Assembly: GCF_018614575.1 (NCBI RefSeq)
Contig: NZ_JAGGOJ010000027.1
Span: 1 to 64,000 of the forward strand
Length of the DNA: 64,000 nt
From: Streptomyces sp. ISL-10
Lineage (GTDB): Bacteria > Actinomycetota > Actinomycetes > Streptomycetales > Streptomycetaceae
Direction of reading: 5' to 3'
Within the stretch, counting starts at the first letter, position 1, and each line of letters opens with the position of its first letter. Made by a program: the position numbers and the translations under genes. The notes under the pieces were generated by a model. That model did not search any database. It saw only the letters and a list, made by a program, of their open reading frames with translations, and was not told the origin of the DNA. Shown one piece after another: positions 8,432 through 17,137 of this stretch.

Positions 8432-9946
8432 TCATGACCGCCTCGGCGGCTGGATCCACCCCAGGGACCGCTCGACGGCTCGTTGCCAGCAGTCGTATTC
8501 GCGCTCCCGCCGTTCGGAATCCATGGCCGGCAGCCATTGGGCGGCCCGGTGCCAGTTGCGGCGCAGGACCTCCATGTCCGGCCAGTAGCCGGCCGCGAGG
8601 CCGGCGGCGTAGGCGGCGCCGAGCGAGACCGTCTCGGCGACCATGGGCCGCACCACGGGAACGTCGAGCACGTCGGCGAGAAACTGCATGAGCAGGTTGT
8701 CGGAGGTCATGCCCCCGTCCACCTTGAGCTGCTTCAGGGCGAGCGCGGAATCGGCGTTCATGGCGTCGACGACCTCCCGTGTCTGCCAGCCGGTGGCCTC
8801 CAGGACGGCTCGGGCCAAGTGACCCTTCGTGATGTACGAGGTGAGGCCGACGATGACACCGCGGGCGTCGCTTCTCCAATGGGGTGCGAACAGACCGGAG
8901 AACGCGGGGACGATGTAGCAGCCGCCGTTGTCCTCGACGGTGCGCGCCAGGGTCTCGATCTCGGGTGCGCTGTTGATCAGACCCAGTCGGTCGCGGAACC
9001 ACTGGACCAGCGAGCCGGTGACGGCGATCGGCCCCTCCAGGGCGTAGACCGCGGGCTGCTCCGCGATCTTGTATGCGACGGTGGTGAGGAGCCCGTGCCG
9101 GGACCGGACGACGTCGGAGCCGGTGTTCATCAGCAGGAAACTGCCGGTCCCGTAGGTGCACTTCGCCTCGCCGGGCGAGAAGCAGGTCTGCCCGAACAAG
9201 GCCGCCTGCTGATCGCCGAGGGCGGCCGTGATCCGGATCCCCGGGAGCACGGAGCGGGCCTCGCCGTAGCCCTCGGCCGAGGGCCGGATCTCCGGCAGCA
9301 TCACCCGCGGGACTCCGAAGAACTCCATGAGCTCGCTGTCCCAGGTCAGCGTCCGCATGTCGATGAGCATGGTGCGGCTGGCGTTGGTGGCGTCGGTGAT
9401 GTGCAGACCGCCGGCCGTTCCACCGGTGAGGTTCCAGATCAGCCAGCTCTCCATCGTGCCGAACAGCACCTCCCCGTCCCGGGCACGCTGCTCCAGCCCG
9501 TCGACGTGATCGAACAACCAGCGGATCCGGGGCGCGGAGAAGTACGTGGAGGGAGGCAGGCAGCAGCGTTCCAGGAAGAACTCATCCCCGGGCCGGTCTC
9601 TCAGATCGTCGACGAGCGGAGCGGTGCGAGTGTCCTGCCAGACGATGGCCTTCCCCAGCGGCACACCGGTCCGCCGGTCCCAGAGCACGCTCGTCTCCCG
9701 CTGGTTGGCGATCCCGATGGCGGCGATCTGCCCGGCGTCCACGCCGGCGTGGGACAGTGCCTCGGGCACCACGCGCTGTAGGTTGCGCCAGATCTCGACA
9801 GCGTCGTGCTCGACCCATCCGGGCTGGGGAAAGTACTGGCGATGCTCTCGCTGGGCGACCGACACCAGCCGCCCGCTGTGGTCGAACAGGATGCACCGAG
9901 TGGAGGTGGTGCCCTGGTCGATGGACATCACATACCGTGCAACCAT
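8432..9946 (-). CDS. glpK: Glycerol kinase
   Basis: ATP-dependent glycerol kinase (glycerol to sn-glycerol 3-phosphate), 504 aa, the usual family length. FGGY-type motifs are clear: phosphate-1 region MSIDQGTTSTRCILFD near the start, GIANQRETSVLWDRRTGVPL, WLIWNLTGG, and the adenosine-binding stretch LKVDGGMTSDNLLMQFLADV. The gene follows an IclR regulator by 41 bp on the same strand. Unlike the classical gylCABX operon there is no glycerol facilitator upstream and no glycerol-3-phosphate dehydrogenase downstream, so this is probably a second, minimal glycerol locus or a partner for another polyol. Confidence 0.95.
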   Translation of the reverse strand: MVARYVMSIDQGTTSTRCILFDHSGRLVSVAQREHRQYFPQPGWVEHDAVEIWRNLQRVVPEALSHAGVDAGQIAAIGIANQRETSVLWDRRTGVPLGKAIVWQDTRTAPLVDDLRDRPGDEFFLERCCLPPSTYFSAPRIRWLFDHVDGLEQRARDGEVLFGTMESWLIWNLTGGTAGGLHITDATNASRTMLIDMRTLTWDSELMEFFGVPRVMLPEIRPSAEGYGEARSVLPGIRITAALGDQQAALFGQTCFSPGEAKCTYGTGSFLLMNTGSDVVRSRHGLLTTVAYKIAEQPAVYALEGPIAVTGSLVQWFRDRLGLINSAPEIETLARTVEDNGGCYIVPAFSGLFAPHWRSDARGVIVGLTSYITKGHLARAVLEATGWQTREVVDAMNADSALALKQLKVDGGMTSDNLLMQFLADVLDVPVVRPMVAETVSLGAAYAAGLAAGYWPDMEVLRRNWHRAAQWLPAMDSERREREYDCWQRAVERSLGWIQPPRRS

Positions 9947-9987
9947 GATCGGGCCTGCCTTCCGATGTGTCGCGGAGCCGCAGGTGC

Positions 9988-10755
9988 CTACCAGCGGGCC
10001 GCGCCCAGGTCTCTGGAGATCGCCCGGGCGGCCTCCCGGAGCAAGGTGATCAGGGCCGGTTGGGGCCGTCCTCCCGTGTCGCAGATCCGCTCGACCGGGC
10101 CGGATACGCCGAGCGCGCCCACCACGAGGCCGCCGTGCCCCCGGATCGGCGTGGCGATTCCGGCGTCACCCATGCTCATTTCCTGCACCTCGGAGCCCCA
10201 GCCGAGCTCTCGGATCTCGCCGAGCGCCCGGTTGAGGTCCTCTGGGAGCGCCAGGGTGTGCCGGGTGTAGGCCTCCAGTCCGGCCTTCAGCAACGGCTCG
10301 ACGGGCGCGGCCCCGAAGGCCAGCAGTACCTTGCCGAGCGAGGAGGCGTGAAGCGGCAGCAGCGCACCCACGTCCAGGGTCTGGAGGGTGTCGTCCGGCC
10401 GGAAGACGTGGTGGACGATGAGCACCTTCCCCTCCAGGGGTGTGCCCAGGCGGACGGCCTCCCCGCTGCGGGCGGCCAGGGCGTCGGCCCAGTTGAGGGA
10501 GCGCGACCGCAACTCGTTGACGTCGAGGTAACTGGTACCGAGATGGAGCAGAGCCGCTCCGAGCTGGTATTTTCCGGTGGCCGCGTCCTGCTCCACGAAA
10601 TCCACGTGCTGCAGGGTGCGCAGAATGCCATGGGCGGTGCCTTTGGCCAGTCCGAGCGACGACGCCACCTCGCCCAGTCCCAGCCTGCGGGGACCGGTGG
10701 CGAGCAGACGCAGAATCGCCGCCGCCCGTTCTATGGACTGGACCGGGCCGACCAT
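9988..10755 (-). CDS. IclR-family regulator, GylR-like
   Basis: Probable regulator of the adjacent glycerol kinase, 255 aa. The N-terminal winged helix (VQSIERAAAILRLL, SSLGLAKGTAHGILRTLQ) and the C-terminal IclR effector domain (LHASSLGKVLLAFG, GWGSEVQEMSMGDAGIATPI) are complete. The sequence resembles Streptomyces GylR, which responds to glycerol 3-phosphate. I chose the ATG at 10755 (MVGPVQSIER); the frame extends upstream but without a ribosome site. The gene is divergent from the RsbW-like gene at 10895. Confidence 0.88.
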   Translation of the reverse strand: MVGPVQSIERAAAILRLLATGPRRLGLGEVASSLGLAKGTAHGILRTLQHVDFVEQDAATGKYQLGAALLHLGTSYLDVNELRSRSLNWADALAARSGEAVRLGTPLEGKVLIVHHVFRPDDTLQTLDVGALLPLHASSLGKVLLAFGAAPVEPLLKAGLEAYTRHTLALPEDLNRALGEIRELGWGSEVQEMSMGDAGIATPIRGHGGLVVGALGVSGPVERICDTGGRPQPALITLLREAARAISRDLGAARW

Positions 10756-10894
10756 AGAACGATCGTAGTACCTTCGGCTCAGGACCTCCGTTCGACAATG
10801 CCGACCGCCGTTCATTGACCGACCGCCCCTCTCTCCTTAGCGTTTTTCATCACGCCCGGCGACTGGCCGGCAGCGCTCGCGGAGGAGGAGGGCC

Positions 10895-11323
10895 ATGACA
10901 GTGGCACAGCTCAGTGCAGAGCTTCCCGAAGACGTCACGTACGTCTTTCCGCTGCCGCATGCCCCCAGGGCCGCCTCGGTCGTGCGTCGGCGCGTGCGAG
11001 CGGTCCTCACCGCCTGGCACCTGTCCACGGACGTCGCCGAGGACGTGCTTCTGCTGGCCTCGGAGCTGCTCACCAATGCGATCATCCACGCCCTGCCCCC
11101 GGCGACGCTGCGGATGTCGCAGGTCCTGGTGGACGGGCTCAAAGCCGTACACATCGAGGTGACGGACGCGGGACCTGCGGCTCCGGCCGACCCGCCGGCG
11201 TCCGGGCTCGACCCGGACGAGCACGGCCGAGGCATCGGAATCGTCATGGCGCTCTCGGCCAGGCATGGCGTGCAAGAGCGTGCCGACGGGACCAGCTGGT
11301 GGGCAGACGTGGTCGTCGGATGA
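10895..11323 (+). CDS. RsbW-like ATP-binding protein (HATPase_c_2)
   Basis: Small GHKL ATPase of 142 aa of the Streptomyces anti-sigma-factor-like family. The N-box is ASELLTNAIIHALPPA and the G1/G2 region reads DAGPAAPADPP and HGRGIGIVMALSARHG. The ATG follows GGAGGAGGAGGG. No sigma factor or anti-sigma antagonist is adjacent; a STAS-type protein lies 40 kb away at 51120. It is divergent from the GylR-like gene. A role in a sigma or developmental switch is a family-level inference. Confidence 0.85.
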   Translation: MTVAQLSAELPEDVTYVFPLPHAPRAASVVRRRVRAVLTAWHLSTDVAEDVLLLASELLTNAIIHALPPATLRMSQVLVDGLKAVHIEVTDAGPAAPADPPASGLDPDEHGRGIGIVMALSARHGVQERADGTSWWADVVVG

Positions 11324-11350
11324 GATGCGGAAAGGGTCCGCGCGGCCCGG

Positions 11351-11384
11351 GCCCGGCCGGCGCTGCGTGAGCCGCCGGCCGGGC
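11351..11384. terminator. GC hairpin between convergent genes
   Basis: A 12-bp perfect stem (GCCCGGCCGGCG and CGCCGGCCGGGC) with a 10-nt loop lies between the 3' ends of the RsbW-like gene (+) and the VWA protein gene (-). It has no U-run, as is common in Streptomyces, and could act in both directions. Confidence 0.65.
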
Positions 11385-11391
11385 GTGGGCG

Positions 11392-13419
11392 TCAGCCCTT
11401 GTGGATCTTGATCGACCCGCCCGCGAGGGCGGTCGTCGGGTCGGCGTCGGGCGCCGAGCCGATCTGGTTGTCGTAGACGAGGGTGTCGTCCGCGGTCTTC
11501 CACACCCTCATCCGGAACGTGTCCGGCGTGCCATCGGTTGCGGTGAGCATGAATGAGTACCCGGCGAGGCCGTTGACCGTGCCCGTGCCCTTGTAGATGG
11601 CCTTGTCACCCGCCACGACCAGCCACTGGTAATCGGCGGAGTGGAAGTTGAGGCTCCCGGCCTTGAACTGGAACTCCGTGCTGCCGGTGGGTACGGTCGC
11701 GCCCTTCTTGTACTTCGACACGAAGCCGAAGTTCGCGCGCCCGGTGGCCCCTGGGTCGGCCGGGTAGGCGCCGGCCGGCGAGTTGATCCAGCCGCCGCCG
11801 GTCACAAAGCCGCCGTTGGGGTCGTACACGACGACGAAGCCGCAGTGCTGGGTGTCGGACCCGCCGTCGTCGTCCGTGACGGTGACGGCGATGTCGTAGA
11901 TGCCCGCGGCCGCGTACTGATGCGTGCTGCCCACCGGGGAGTTCACGCCGGGCACATCGGTGGTGATGCCGTCGCCCCAGTCGACCGACATCGCGTGGGT
12001 GTCGAGGGCGCCCGGGTCGGTGAACGTACCGGTGAAGGAGACGTCCGTGTCGACCGCGTGGGGGTCGACCGGGCAGGTGGTCAGGGTGAGATCCGGGGCG
12101 ACGTTCTTGACCGTCACGGTCGTGGAGTCGTCGTCGGTGAGGCCGTTGTCGTCCGTCACGGTGAGCGTCACGGCGTCGCTGCCGTCGTCGAGACCGTTGT
12201 ACGTGGCCACCGCCGCGCCGGCGTTCGCCAGCGTTCCGATGCCGGCGCCGGCACCGCTCCAGGCGTACGAGACGACGGTGCCGTCCGGGTCGTGGCTGGC
12301 GGAGCCGTCGAGCAGGACCGCGGAGCCCTCGTCGACGGTCTTGTCGGGCCCGGCGTCGGAGACGGGCGGCAGGCAGTTGACGGTGACGACGACCTTCGGG
12401 AAGGTCACGGAGGCGTTCTGGTCGTCGTCGTAGACGACGGACTTGTTCACGTCCAGCGGCCCGCACGGGGCGCCGCGGTGCTTCACCTGGTAGGTGATCT
12501 CCAGGTCCTCGTCCCCGAGATCGGCCCGGGACCAGGTGAATCCATCGGCCGTGACGTTGTTCACGGCCGATCCGGCGAGGTTCGCGGTCACGGTGCCGGC
12601 CACGAGCTGCCAGGGCGAGTCGAGCGTGACGACGATCGACGGGTGGGTGGCTCCGGGCACCACGACCGCCTCGACGATCTTCTTCAGAAGGGTGTCGAGG
12701 CCGCCGAAGTCACCGACCGAGAAGGTGTTCTCGGAGCCGGGGCCGCTGGCGATGACGTCCAGGGTGGCCTGCTGGATCCCTCCGCCGACGCCCACGGCGA
12801 AGACGTTGGCCTTGGCCTGCAGGGCGGCGGCCTCGGCGGCGGTGTTGCCGCTGGTCGCCTCGCCGTCGGTGATGACGACGACCAGCTGGTTGCGGGCGGG
12901 GTCGTCGGCCCCCAGGACGGCGTTCGCCTCGGCCAGGCCGCAGGCGATGCATGTGCCGGTGTCCTGCTTGGGGTTGGTTTCGATGGCGTTCAGGACGGCG
13001 TCCTTGTCGCCGCTGAGCGCGCTGACGGGCGGCGCCGCGGAGTTGGCGAAGCCGACGACGCCGACCCTGCCGCCATGGGTGAACAGACCGTGGGCCGCCA
13101 CGCCGTTGACCACGCTCTTGGCGAAGTCCTTCAGCTGGCCCCACTCGGTGGCGTCGATGCTGCCGGACTCGTCGAGCACGAGCACCAGGTCGGTCGGTGT
13201 CGACTGGGTGCTGGACTCGCCGTCGAGTCTGAGCGTCACGGTGGAGGTGCCGTACCGAGCGACGGCCGTGGGACTGGCCGAGGCGTCGGGCACGGGCGCC
13301 GCCGTGGCGCTGGGCGCCAAGGCCACCATGCCGGTCAGGGCGAGTGCCAGGACCGCGAGTCCGGTCAGGAGAGCCCGTACGGGCATGGGCATGCGCATAC
13401 GCGCCGATAACGCGTGCAT
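11392..13419 (-). CDS. Secreted VWA/PKD-domain protein
   Basis: Exported multidomain protein of 675 aa. The start ATG at 13419 follows GGGGGGAA; a Sec signal peptide (VRALLTGLAVLALALTGMVA ... ATAA) covers about residues 14-42. A von Willebrand A domain follows, with the metal site LDESGS and LVVVITDGEATSGN. Next come a conserved-repeat-like domain, a PKD domain (DAGPDKTVDEGSAVLLDGSA ... VTLTVTDDNGL), a second PKD-like segment (VDWGDG ... VTVTDDDGGSD) and a C-terminal module starting FVTGGGWINSPAGAYP with YKGTGTVNG. Two Cys (TCIACG) sit in the VWA loop. There is no LPXTG or membrane anchor, so it is probably released or wall-associated. Adhesion or matrix binding is inferred. Confidence 0.85.
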   Translation of the reverse strand: MHALSARMRMPMPVRALLTGLAVLALALTGMVALAPSATAAPVPDASASPTAVARYGTSTVTLRLDGESSTQSTPTDLVLVLDESGSIDATEWGQLKDFAKSVVNGVAAHGLFTHGGRVGVVGFANSAAPPVSALSGDKDAVLNAIETNPKQDTGTCIACGLAEANAVLGADDPARNQLVVVITDGEATSGNTAAEAAALQAKANVFAVGVGGGIQQATLDVIASGPGSENTFSVGDFGGLDTLLKKIVEAVVVPGATHPSIVVTLDSPWQLVAGTVTANLAGSAVNNVTADGFTWSRADLGDEDLEITYQVKHRGAPCGPLDVNKSVVYDDDQNASVTFPKVVVTVNCLPPVSDAGPDKTVDEGSAVLLDGSASHDPDGTVVSYAWSGAGAGIGTLANAGAAVATYNGLDDGSDAVTLTVTDDNGLTDDDSTTVTVKNVAPDLTLTTCPVDPHAVDTDVSFTGTFTDPGALDTHAMSVDWGDGITTDVPGVNSPVGSTHQYAAAGIYDIAVTVTDDDGGSDTQHCGFVVVYDPNGGFVTGGGWINSPAGAYPADPGATGRANFGFVSKYKKGATVPTGSTEFQFKAGSLNFHSADYQWLVVAGDKAIYKGTGTVNGLAGYSFMLTATDGTPDTFRMRVWKTADDTLVYDNQIGSAPDADPTTALAGGSIKIHKG

Positions 13420-14130
13420 TTGATTCCCCCCTAGGAATCCAAACAGCGAGACAGGCACACCGATGTGCCCGACTCCGCCGTTGTCCGAGCACGGAGCGTG
13501 CCGACTCAAGCTCGCTGCGTCAAGAGATCGCACAGAGCGGACATGTGTACGCATCTCTGGCCTCGGCAGAACAGTCGGTGCCGGATGTTAGGTCCTCCGC
13601 GCCATCGACGCAGGTTGCGCCGTTGGAGCGCCGAGAGAGCCGGAGCGCGCGCGGGGGAGTGCCTGCCGTACCGACGCACGTAAGCCCCCTCTCGGAGGGC
13701 TGGACCCTTCCCGGCCACCTCAAGGTCAGCACCGGTCTGCTTGAGCCGATCGACATGACGGCCCGCCGCCCACATCGAGCGCGCCTTCAGCGGCCGACCG
13801 GCCGGCACCGGGGCGCCCGGACGTCTCCGCCCTGCGCGACGCCGACGGCACGCCGCTGTTCGTGCGGTTTGGTCCAGCCGGGAGACTGAAGCCAAGCCGA
13901 GCTGGTGGTCCATCTCGACCACCGACTCGATGCCCCGGCTCGGGCCCGGACAGCCGGGGCACGGGCCGCGCCGCTACTTCTTCCGCCGGTACGCCCTGTC
14001 CGAGCCGCTGGCGCTACCGCTGCCGCTGCCGCTGCACGACCGTCCCGGGCGCCGAAAGCGAGTACCTCGCCCTGAAGGGCAGCGTGCCGGCCACCGGCAC
14101 CCTGAAGGGGACCCATCAGCGCTGAGCGCG
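13420..14130. other. 710-bp stretch without a recognisable gene
   Basis: Several short ORFs cross this stretch but none resembles a family I know. The plus strand around 13830-14125 (ADGTPLFVRFGPAG, RYFFRRYALSEP, YLALKGSVPATGTL) has some coding-like composition broken by frame changes and may be a decayed gene end. A CTGCCG repeat run lies near 14020-14035. No hairpin or promoter stands out. Confidence 0.5.
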
Positions 14131-14769
14131 TCACCGCTGGTCGTAGCCGTGGGCGCCGTACAGCCGGACGAACCGGGCTGCGGTGACCGTCCTGCGGTGC
14201 ACCACGCCGCGGGCCCTCCGCTCGTACAGCTCGACGCGCTCCTGCCCGCCCTGCCCGATCGGCTGGACGAGCCGGCCACCGGCGCGGAGCTGCTCCACCA
14301 GCGGCTCCGGCACCTGCGGGAAGGCAGCGCAGACGATGACGGCGTCGTACGGGGCACGGCTCGCAATCCCGAGCGTTCCGTCGCCGAGTAGGACCTCGGC
14401 ATTGCCGACGCCCTGCCCGGCCAGCCGCAGGCGTGCCTCGTCGACCAGGTCGGGCCACCGCTCGACGCTGACGACGTACGCGGCCAAGCGGGCCAGCAAT
14501 GCGGTCTGCCAGCCGTATCCGGTCCCGACCTCCAGGACCTGTTCGTCTCCGGTGAGGCCGAGCGCGGCGACCATCATGGCGATCAGCGAGGGCTGGGTGG
14601 TCACCTGGCCGTGGGGGAGCGTGACGGGCGCGTCCCGGTACGCGGATGCCACCTCGTCCGTGGGGACGAATTCCGCCCGGGGGATGCTCCGTATGGCCTC
14701 AAGGAGACGGTCGTCGGTCACGCCCACGGCGCGGGCGGCGCGGGCCAGGTCCTCGGGGGATCCCTTCAT
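14131..14769 (-). CDS. pcm: Protein-L-isoaspartate O-methyltransferase
   Basis: SAM-dependent repair methyltransferase that methylates L-isoaspartyl residues of aged proteins, 212 aa. Motif I is VLEVGTGYGWQTALLARLA, preceded by the typical GQVTTQPSLIAMMVAAL and IPRAEFVP; motif II is APYDAVIVCAAFPQVPEPLV and the LRAGGRLVQPIG region follows. I chose the ATG at 14769 (MKGSPEDLARA); upstream codons in the same frame look non-coding and no strong ribosome site is present. Downstream of the amidohydrolase debris; no operon partner. Confidence 0.85.
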   Translation of the reverse strand: MKGSPEDLARAARAVGVTDDRLLEAIRSIPRAEFVPTDEVASAYRDAPVTLPHGQVTTQPSLIAMMVAALGLTGDEQVLEVGTGYGWQTALLARLAAYVVSVERWPDLVDEARLRLAGQGVGNAEVLLGDGTLGIASRAPYDAVIVCAAFPQVPEPLVEQLRAGGRLVQPIGQGGQERVELYERRARGVVHRRTVTAARFVRLYGAHGYDQR

Positions 14770-15079
14770 GGGCCGTCGGACCGCGGAGCCGTGGCGGTGG
14801 CGGTGGCGGCCGCTGTCGTGGTGCGTTCCAATCCGACCGCGCTCCCTTCGACGCCGGCACGTTGCTGATCTCGGCCGTACTGCCCCAGCGGCACCAGGAC
14901 ATTGTCTCCGGGTAGTAGGCAGCGGCGCAGCCGGGCGCGGTCGGGCGCGGTCGGGTAGGCGACCAGTCGGAAGTCCTCCGCGCGGCGCTCGCGCCGTCCG
15001 TCCAGACACTCACGCGTCCACCTCGCGGCACCACCCGCACGTGGGCCCTCCTGCGTCCGCCTCCGGCAGCCCACCGCCC

Positions 15080-15360
15080 CTGCCCGCTTTTCGGAACCCC
15101 AGGGACCCCGTTGTCGAGGCGCAGCCACTCGTCCCCGTCCCCGGGCTTCACCATCTCCGTCCAGCGCTTCATGTCGGCGAGCTTCTGCCCAGCCGTCTGC
15201 GGGATCAGGCGGCAGGCGATCCGCAGCGACAGCTCCCCGTCCGGCGAGGTCGATGACCGCGGCGTGGTTGTCGGGGACGTTCTGGAACCCGCCGACGGCA
15301 TCGCGACCGCCGAGGTCAGCCCGAATCGGTTGAGCTCGCGCAGGAAGTGACGCGTCGACG
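15080..15360 (-). pseudogene. Fragment of a YtcJ-like amidohydrolase
   Basis: The minus strand reads RHFLRELNRFGLTSAVA, then after frame changes FQNVPDNHAAVIDLA, GELSLRIACRLIPQTAGQKL and MKRWTEMVKPGDGDEWLRL. This matches the middle of amidohydrolase-3 proteins (usual form: LNRFGLTSxxDAGGGFQNYP ... RWTEMVKPGDGD). Both ends of the gene and the metal ligands are absent and at least two frameshifts interrupt it. The stretch 14770-15079 shows no gene. Confidence 0.6.
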
Positions 15361-15434
15361 GGGCCGACGGGTGCTGCGGGTGCCGGCAGGGAGGACGCCG
15401 GCCACGGGCATGGCCGGTGTACCGGTCGTCCTCG

Positions 15435-16388
15435 TCATGCCAGGGCCTTGCGCAGGGTGTCGGCGGCGAGATTGACGGCGAGCTCCGCGGCCTGTGTCTC
15501 GCGCAGCGCGTTCAGCATGACGAAGTCGTGGATGGTCCCCTGCACACGCAGGGCGGTGACGGGGACTCCGGCGGCGCGGAGCTTGTCGGCGTACGCCTCG
15601 CCCTCGTCGCGCAGGACGTCGGCCTCGGCGGTGATGACCAGGGCGGGCGGCAGTCCGGTGAGCTGGTCGAGGGAGGCGCGCAGCGGGGAGGCGGTGATCT
15701 GGGCGCGCTCGGCCTCGTCGGTCGTGTACTGGTTCCAGAACCACTGCATGGCCTCGCGGTGCAGGAAGTAGCCGGTGGCGAACTGGTGGTAGGAGCCGGT
15801 GTCGAAGGCTGCGTCGGTGACCGGGTAGAAGAGGACCTGATGGACGATGCGGACGTCGTCGCGCTGCTTCGCCATGAGGGTGAGGGCGGCGGCCATGTTC
15901 CCGCCGACCGAGTCGCCCGCGACGGCGATGCGTGTGCCGTCGAGCTCCTTGTGGCGTCCCTCGCGGGCGATCCACTGGGCGACGCTGTAGTTCTGCTCGT
16001 TGGCGACGGGGTAGCGGGCTTCGGGCGAGAGTTCGTACTCGGGGAAGACCACGGCCGCCCCGGCGCCGACGGCGAGTTCGCGGACCAGCCGGTCGTGGGT
16101 GTGGGCGTTGCCGAAGACCCAGCCCGCGCCGTGGATGTAGAGGATGACGGGGAGGGAGCCGGCGACGCCGCGGGGGCGGACGATCCGCGCGCGGACGTTC
16201 CCGGTGGGACCGCCGTGGACGGTGACCCATTCCTCGTCGACGGCGGGCAGGGTGACGCCTTCACCGCTCTGGACGTCGTCCACGGCCTTGCGGCCGTCCG
16301 CGACGGGGATCTGGTAGAGGAACGGCGGCCGGGCGGTGGCATCGGCGAAGGCCTGGGCGGCGGGCTCGAGTGTCGGCTGGTTCGACAT
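15435..16388 (-). CDS. Alpha/beta hydrolase, HSL-type esterase/lipase
   Basis: Soluble carboxylesterase of the hormone-sensitive-lipase family, 317 aa. The oxyanion motif HGAGW is at 86-90, the nucleophile elbow GDSVGG (usually GDSAGG) places Ser at 160, and the acid and base are Asp 257 (EADVLRDE) and His 287 (GTIHDF). The ATG follows AAGGAGAAC. No signal peptide. It is a single gene downstream of an alpha/beta-hydrolase stub at 16430. The natural substrate cannot be read from the sequence. Confidence 0.9.
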   Translation of the reverse strand: MSNQPTLEPAAQAFADATARPPFLYQIPVADGRKAVDDVQSGEGVTLPAVDEEWVTVHGGPTGNVRARIVRPRGVAGSLPVILYIHGAGWVFGNAHTHDRLVRELAVGAGAAVVFPEYELSPEARYPVANEQNYSVAQWIAREGRHKELDGTRIAVAGDSVGGNMAAALTLMAKQRDDVRIVHQVLFYPVTDAAFDTGSYHQFATGYFLHREAMQWFWNQYTTDEAERAQITASPLRASLDQLTGLPPALVITAEADVLRDEGEAYADKLRAAGVPVTALRVQGTIHDFVMLNALRETQAAELAVNLAADTLRKALA

Positions 16389-16429
16389 GGCGGGGTTCTC
16401 CTTCGGAGGACGTACGGGGTGGGTGCTGC

Positions 16430-16580
16430 TCAGCGGGTGCCGCGGTCAGCGTCCAGGATGACGTCGGTGACCACTGGCGGGCGGGATACGGCCACGGCGT
16501 GTGACGCGTTCACCTCGGTGCCATGAGGGCCGGCGCGCCGCGCCATCCATCGCTCGGTGGCAGGCAGGGTGGTCTTGTCG
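16430..16580 (-). pseudogene. C-terminal stub of an alpha/beta hydrolase
   Basis: The minus strand reads DKTTLPATERWMARRAG then GTEVNASHAVAVSRPPVVTD and a stop at 16430. This resembles the end of chloroperoxidase-like alpha/beta hydrolases, where the His of the triad sits in the ASHAVAVSRP segment. The rest of the gene is missing. It lies immediately upstream of the intact esterase on the same strand. Confidence 0.45.
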
Positions 16581-16895
16581 GCGGGCGGCGATGACCGACT
16601 TTCCTCTCCGTGCCCAGGAGTTGGCACTACAGCGCACTACCGAATACTCCATGACCAGTCCCCCGTGCACCGCCGTACCGCGTGCGCCGTCCGACCCCTC
16701 TCGGCACTGCCGGCCCGTGGTGATCGTCCCCGGCCCCTCGGGCAAGGGCATGCGTACGCGACCGCCCCAGCCCGTGCCCGTGCCCCGTGCACGATTCGCC
16801 GTGCCGGGCGGGCCACCGGCCTGACTTCCCGCCAAGGTCCCACGGATGCTGGCGGGTTCTCTCCGGGGCGGTGACGGGCTCCGGTCACCGGACGA
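16581..16895. other. Intergenic stretch, nothing recognised
   Basis: No conserved ORF, hairpin or promoter could be recognised in these 315 bp. Confidence 0.5.
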
Positions 16896-17048
16896 GTGGC
16901 ACAGAAGCACTCAACCCAGAGCCGCAGGTTCACCGAGTCGACGGCGCAGCGGGACCAGATCATCAAGACCTGGAACGGCGAGAAGGAGGCCGACGGCGTG
17001 GAGAGCAAGGTCGAGCGGAGGCTCAACGCCCGTGAGTGCTGCCGCTGA
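16896..17048 (+). CDS. Possible 50-codon ORF or gene tail before a strong terminator
   Basis: A GTG at 16896 opens 50 codons with strong G/C third-position bias: RRFTESTAQRDQIIKTWNGE, then ADGVESKVERRLNAR. It ends 24 bp before a 15-bp perfect hairpin. The composition is protein-like (mixed charge, no rare codons), unlike neighbouring junk frames. I do not recognise the family; there is no clear ribosome site, so it may be the tail of a decayed gene rather than a complete small protein. Confidence 0.35.
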   Translation: MAQKHSTQSRRFTESTAQRDQIIKTWNGEKEADGVESKVERRLNARECCR

Positions 17049-17071
17049 CAGGTCACGCCCCGCCTCCCCAA

Positions 17072-17105
17072 GACCGCCCCCGCCGCTCATGCGGCGGGGG
17101 CGGTC
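17072..17105. terminator. Strong bidirectional terminator hairpin
   Basis: A perfect 15-bp stem (GACCGCCCCCGCCGC with its complement) closes a TCAT loop. It lies 24 bp after the small plus-strand ORF and 33 bp after the stop of the lipoprotein gene on the minus strand, so it can serve both. Confidence 0.85.
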
Positions 17106-17137
17106 CGTTCGTCCGGCCGGCGAACGGCCCGTGCGGG

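Noticed and set aside
14770..15009. N-terminal extension of the isoaspartyl methyltransferase
   Set aside because: The extra 80 residues are low-complexity, lack a ribosome site and are absent from the family.
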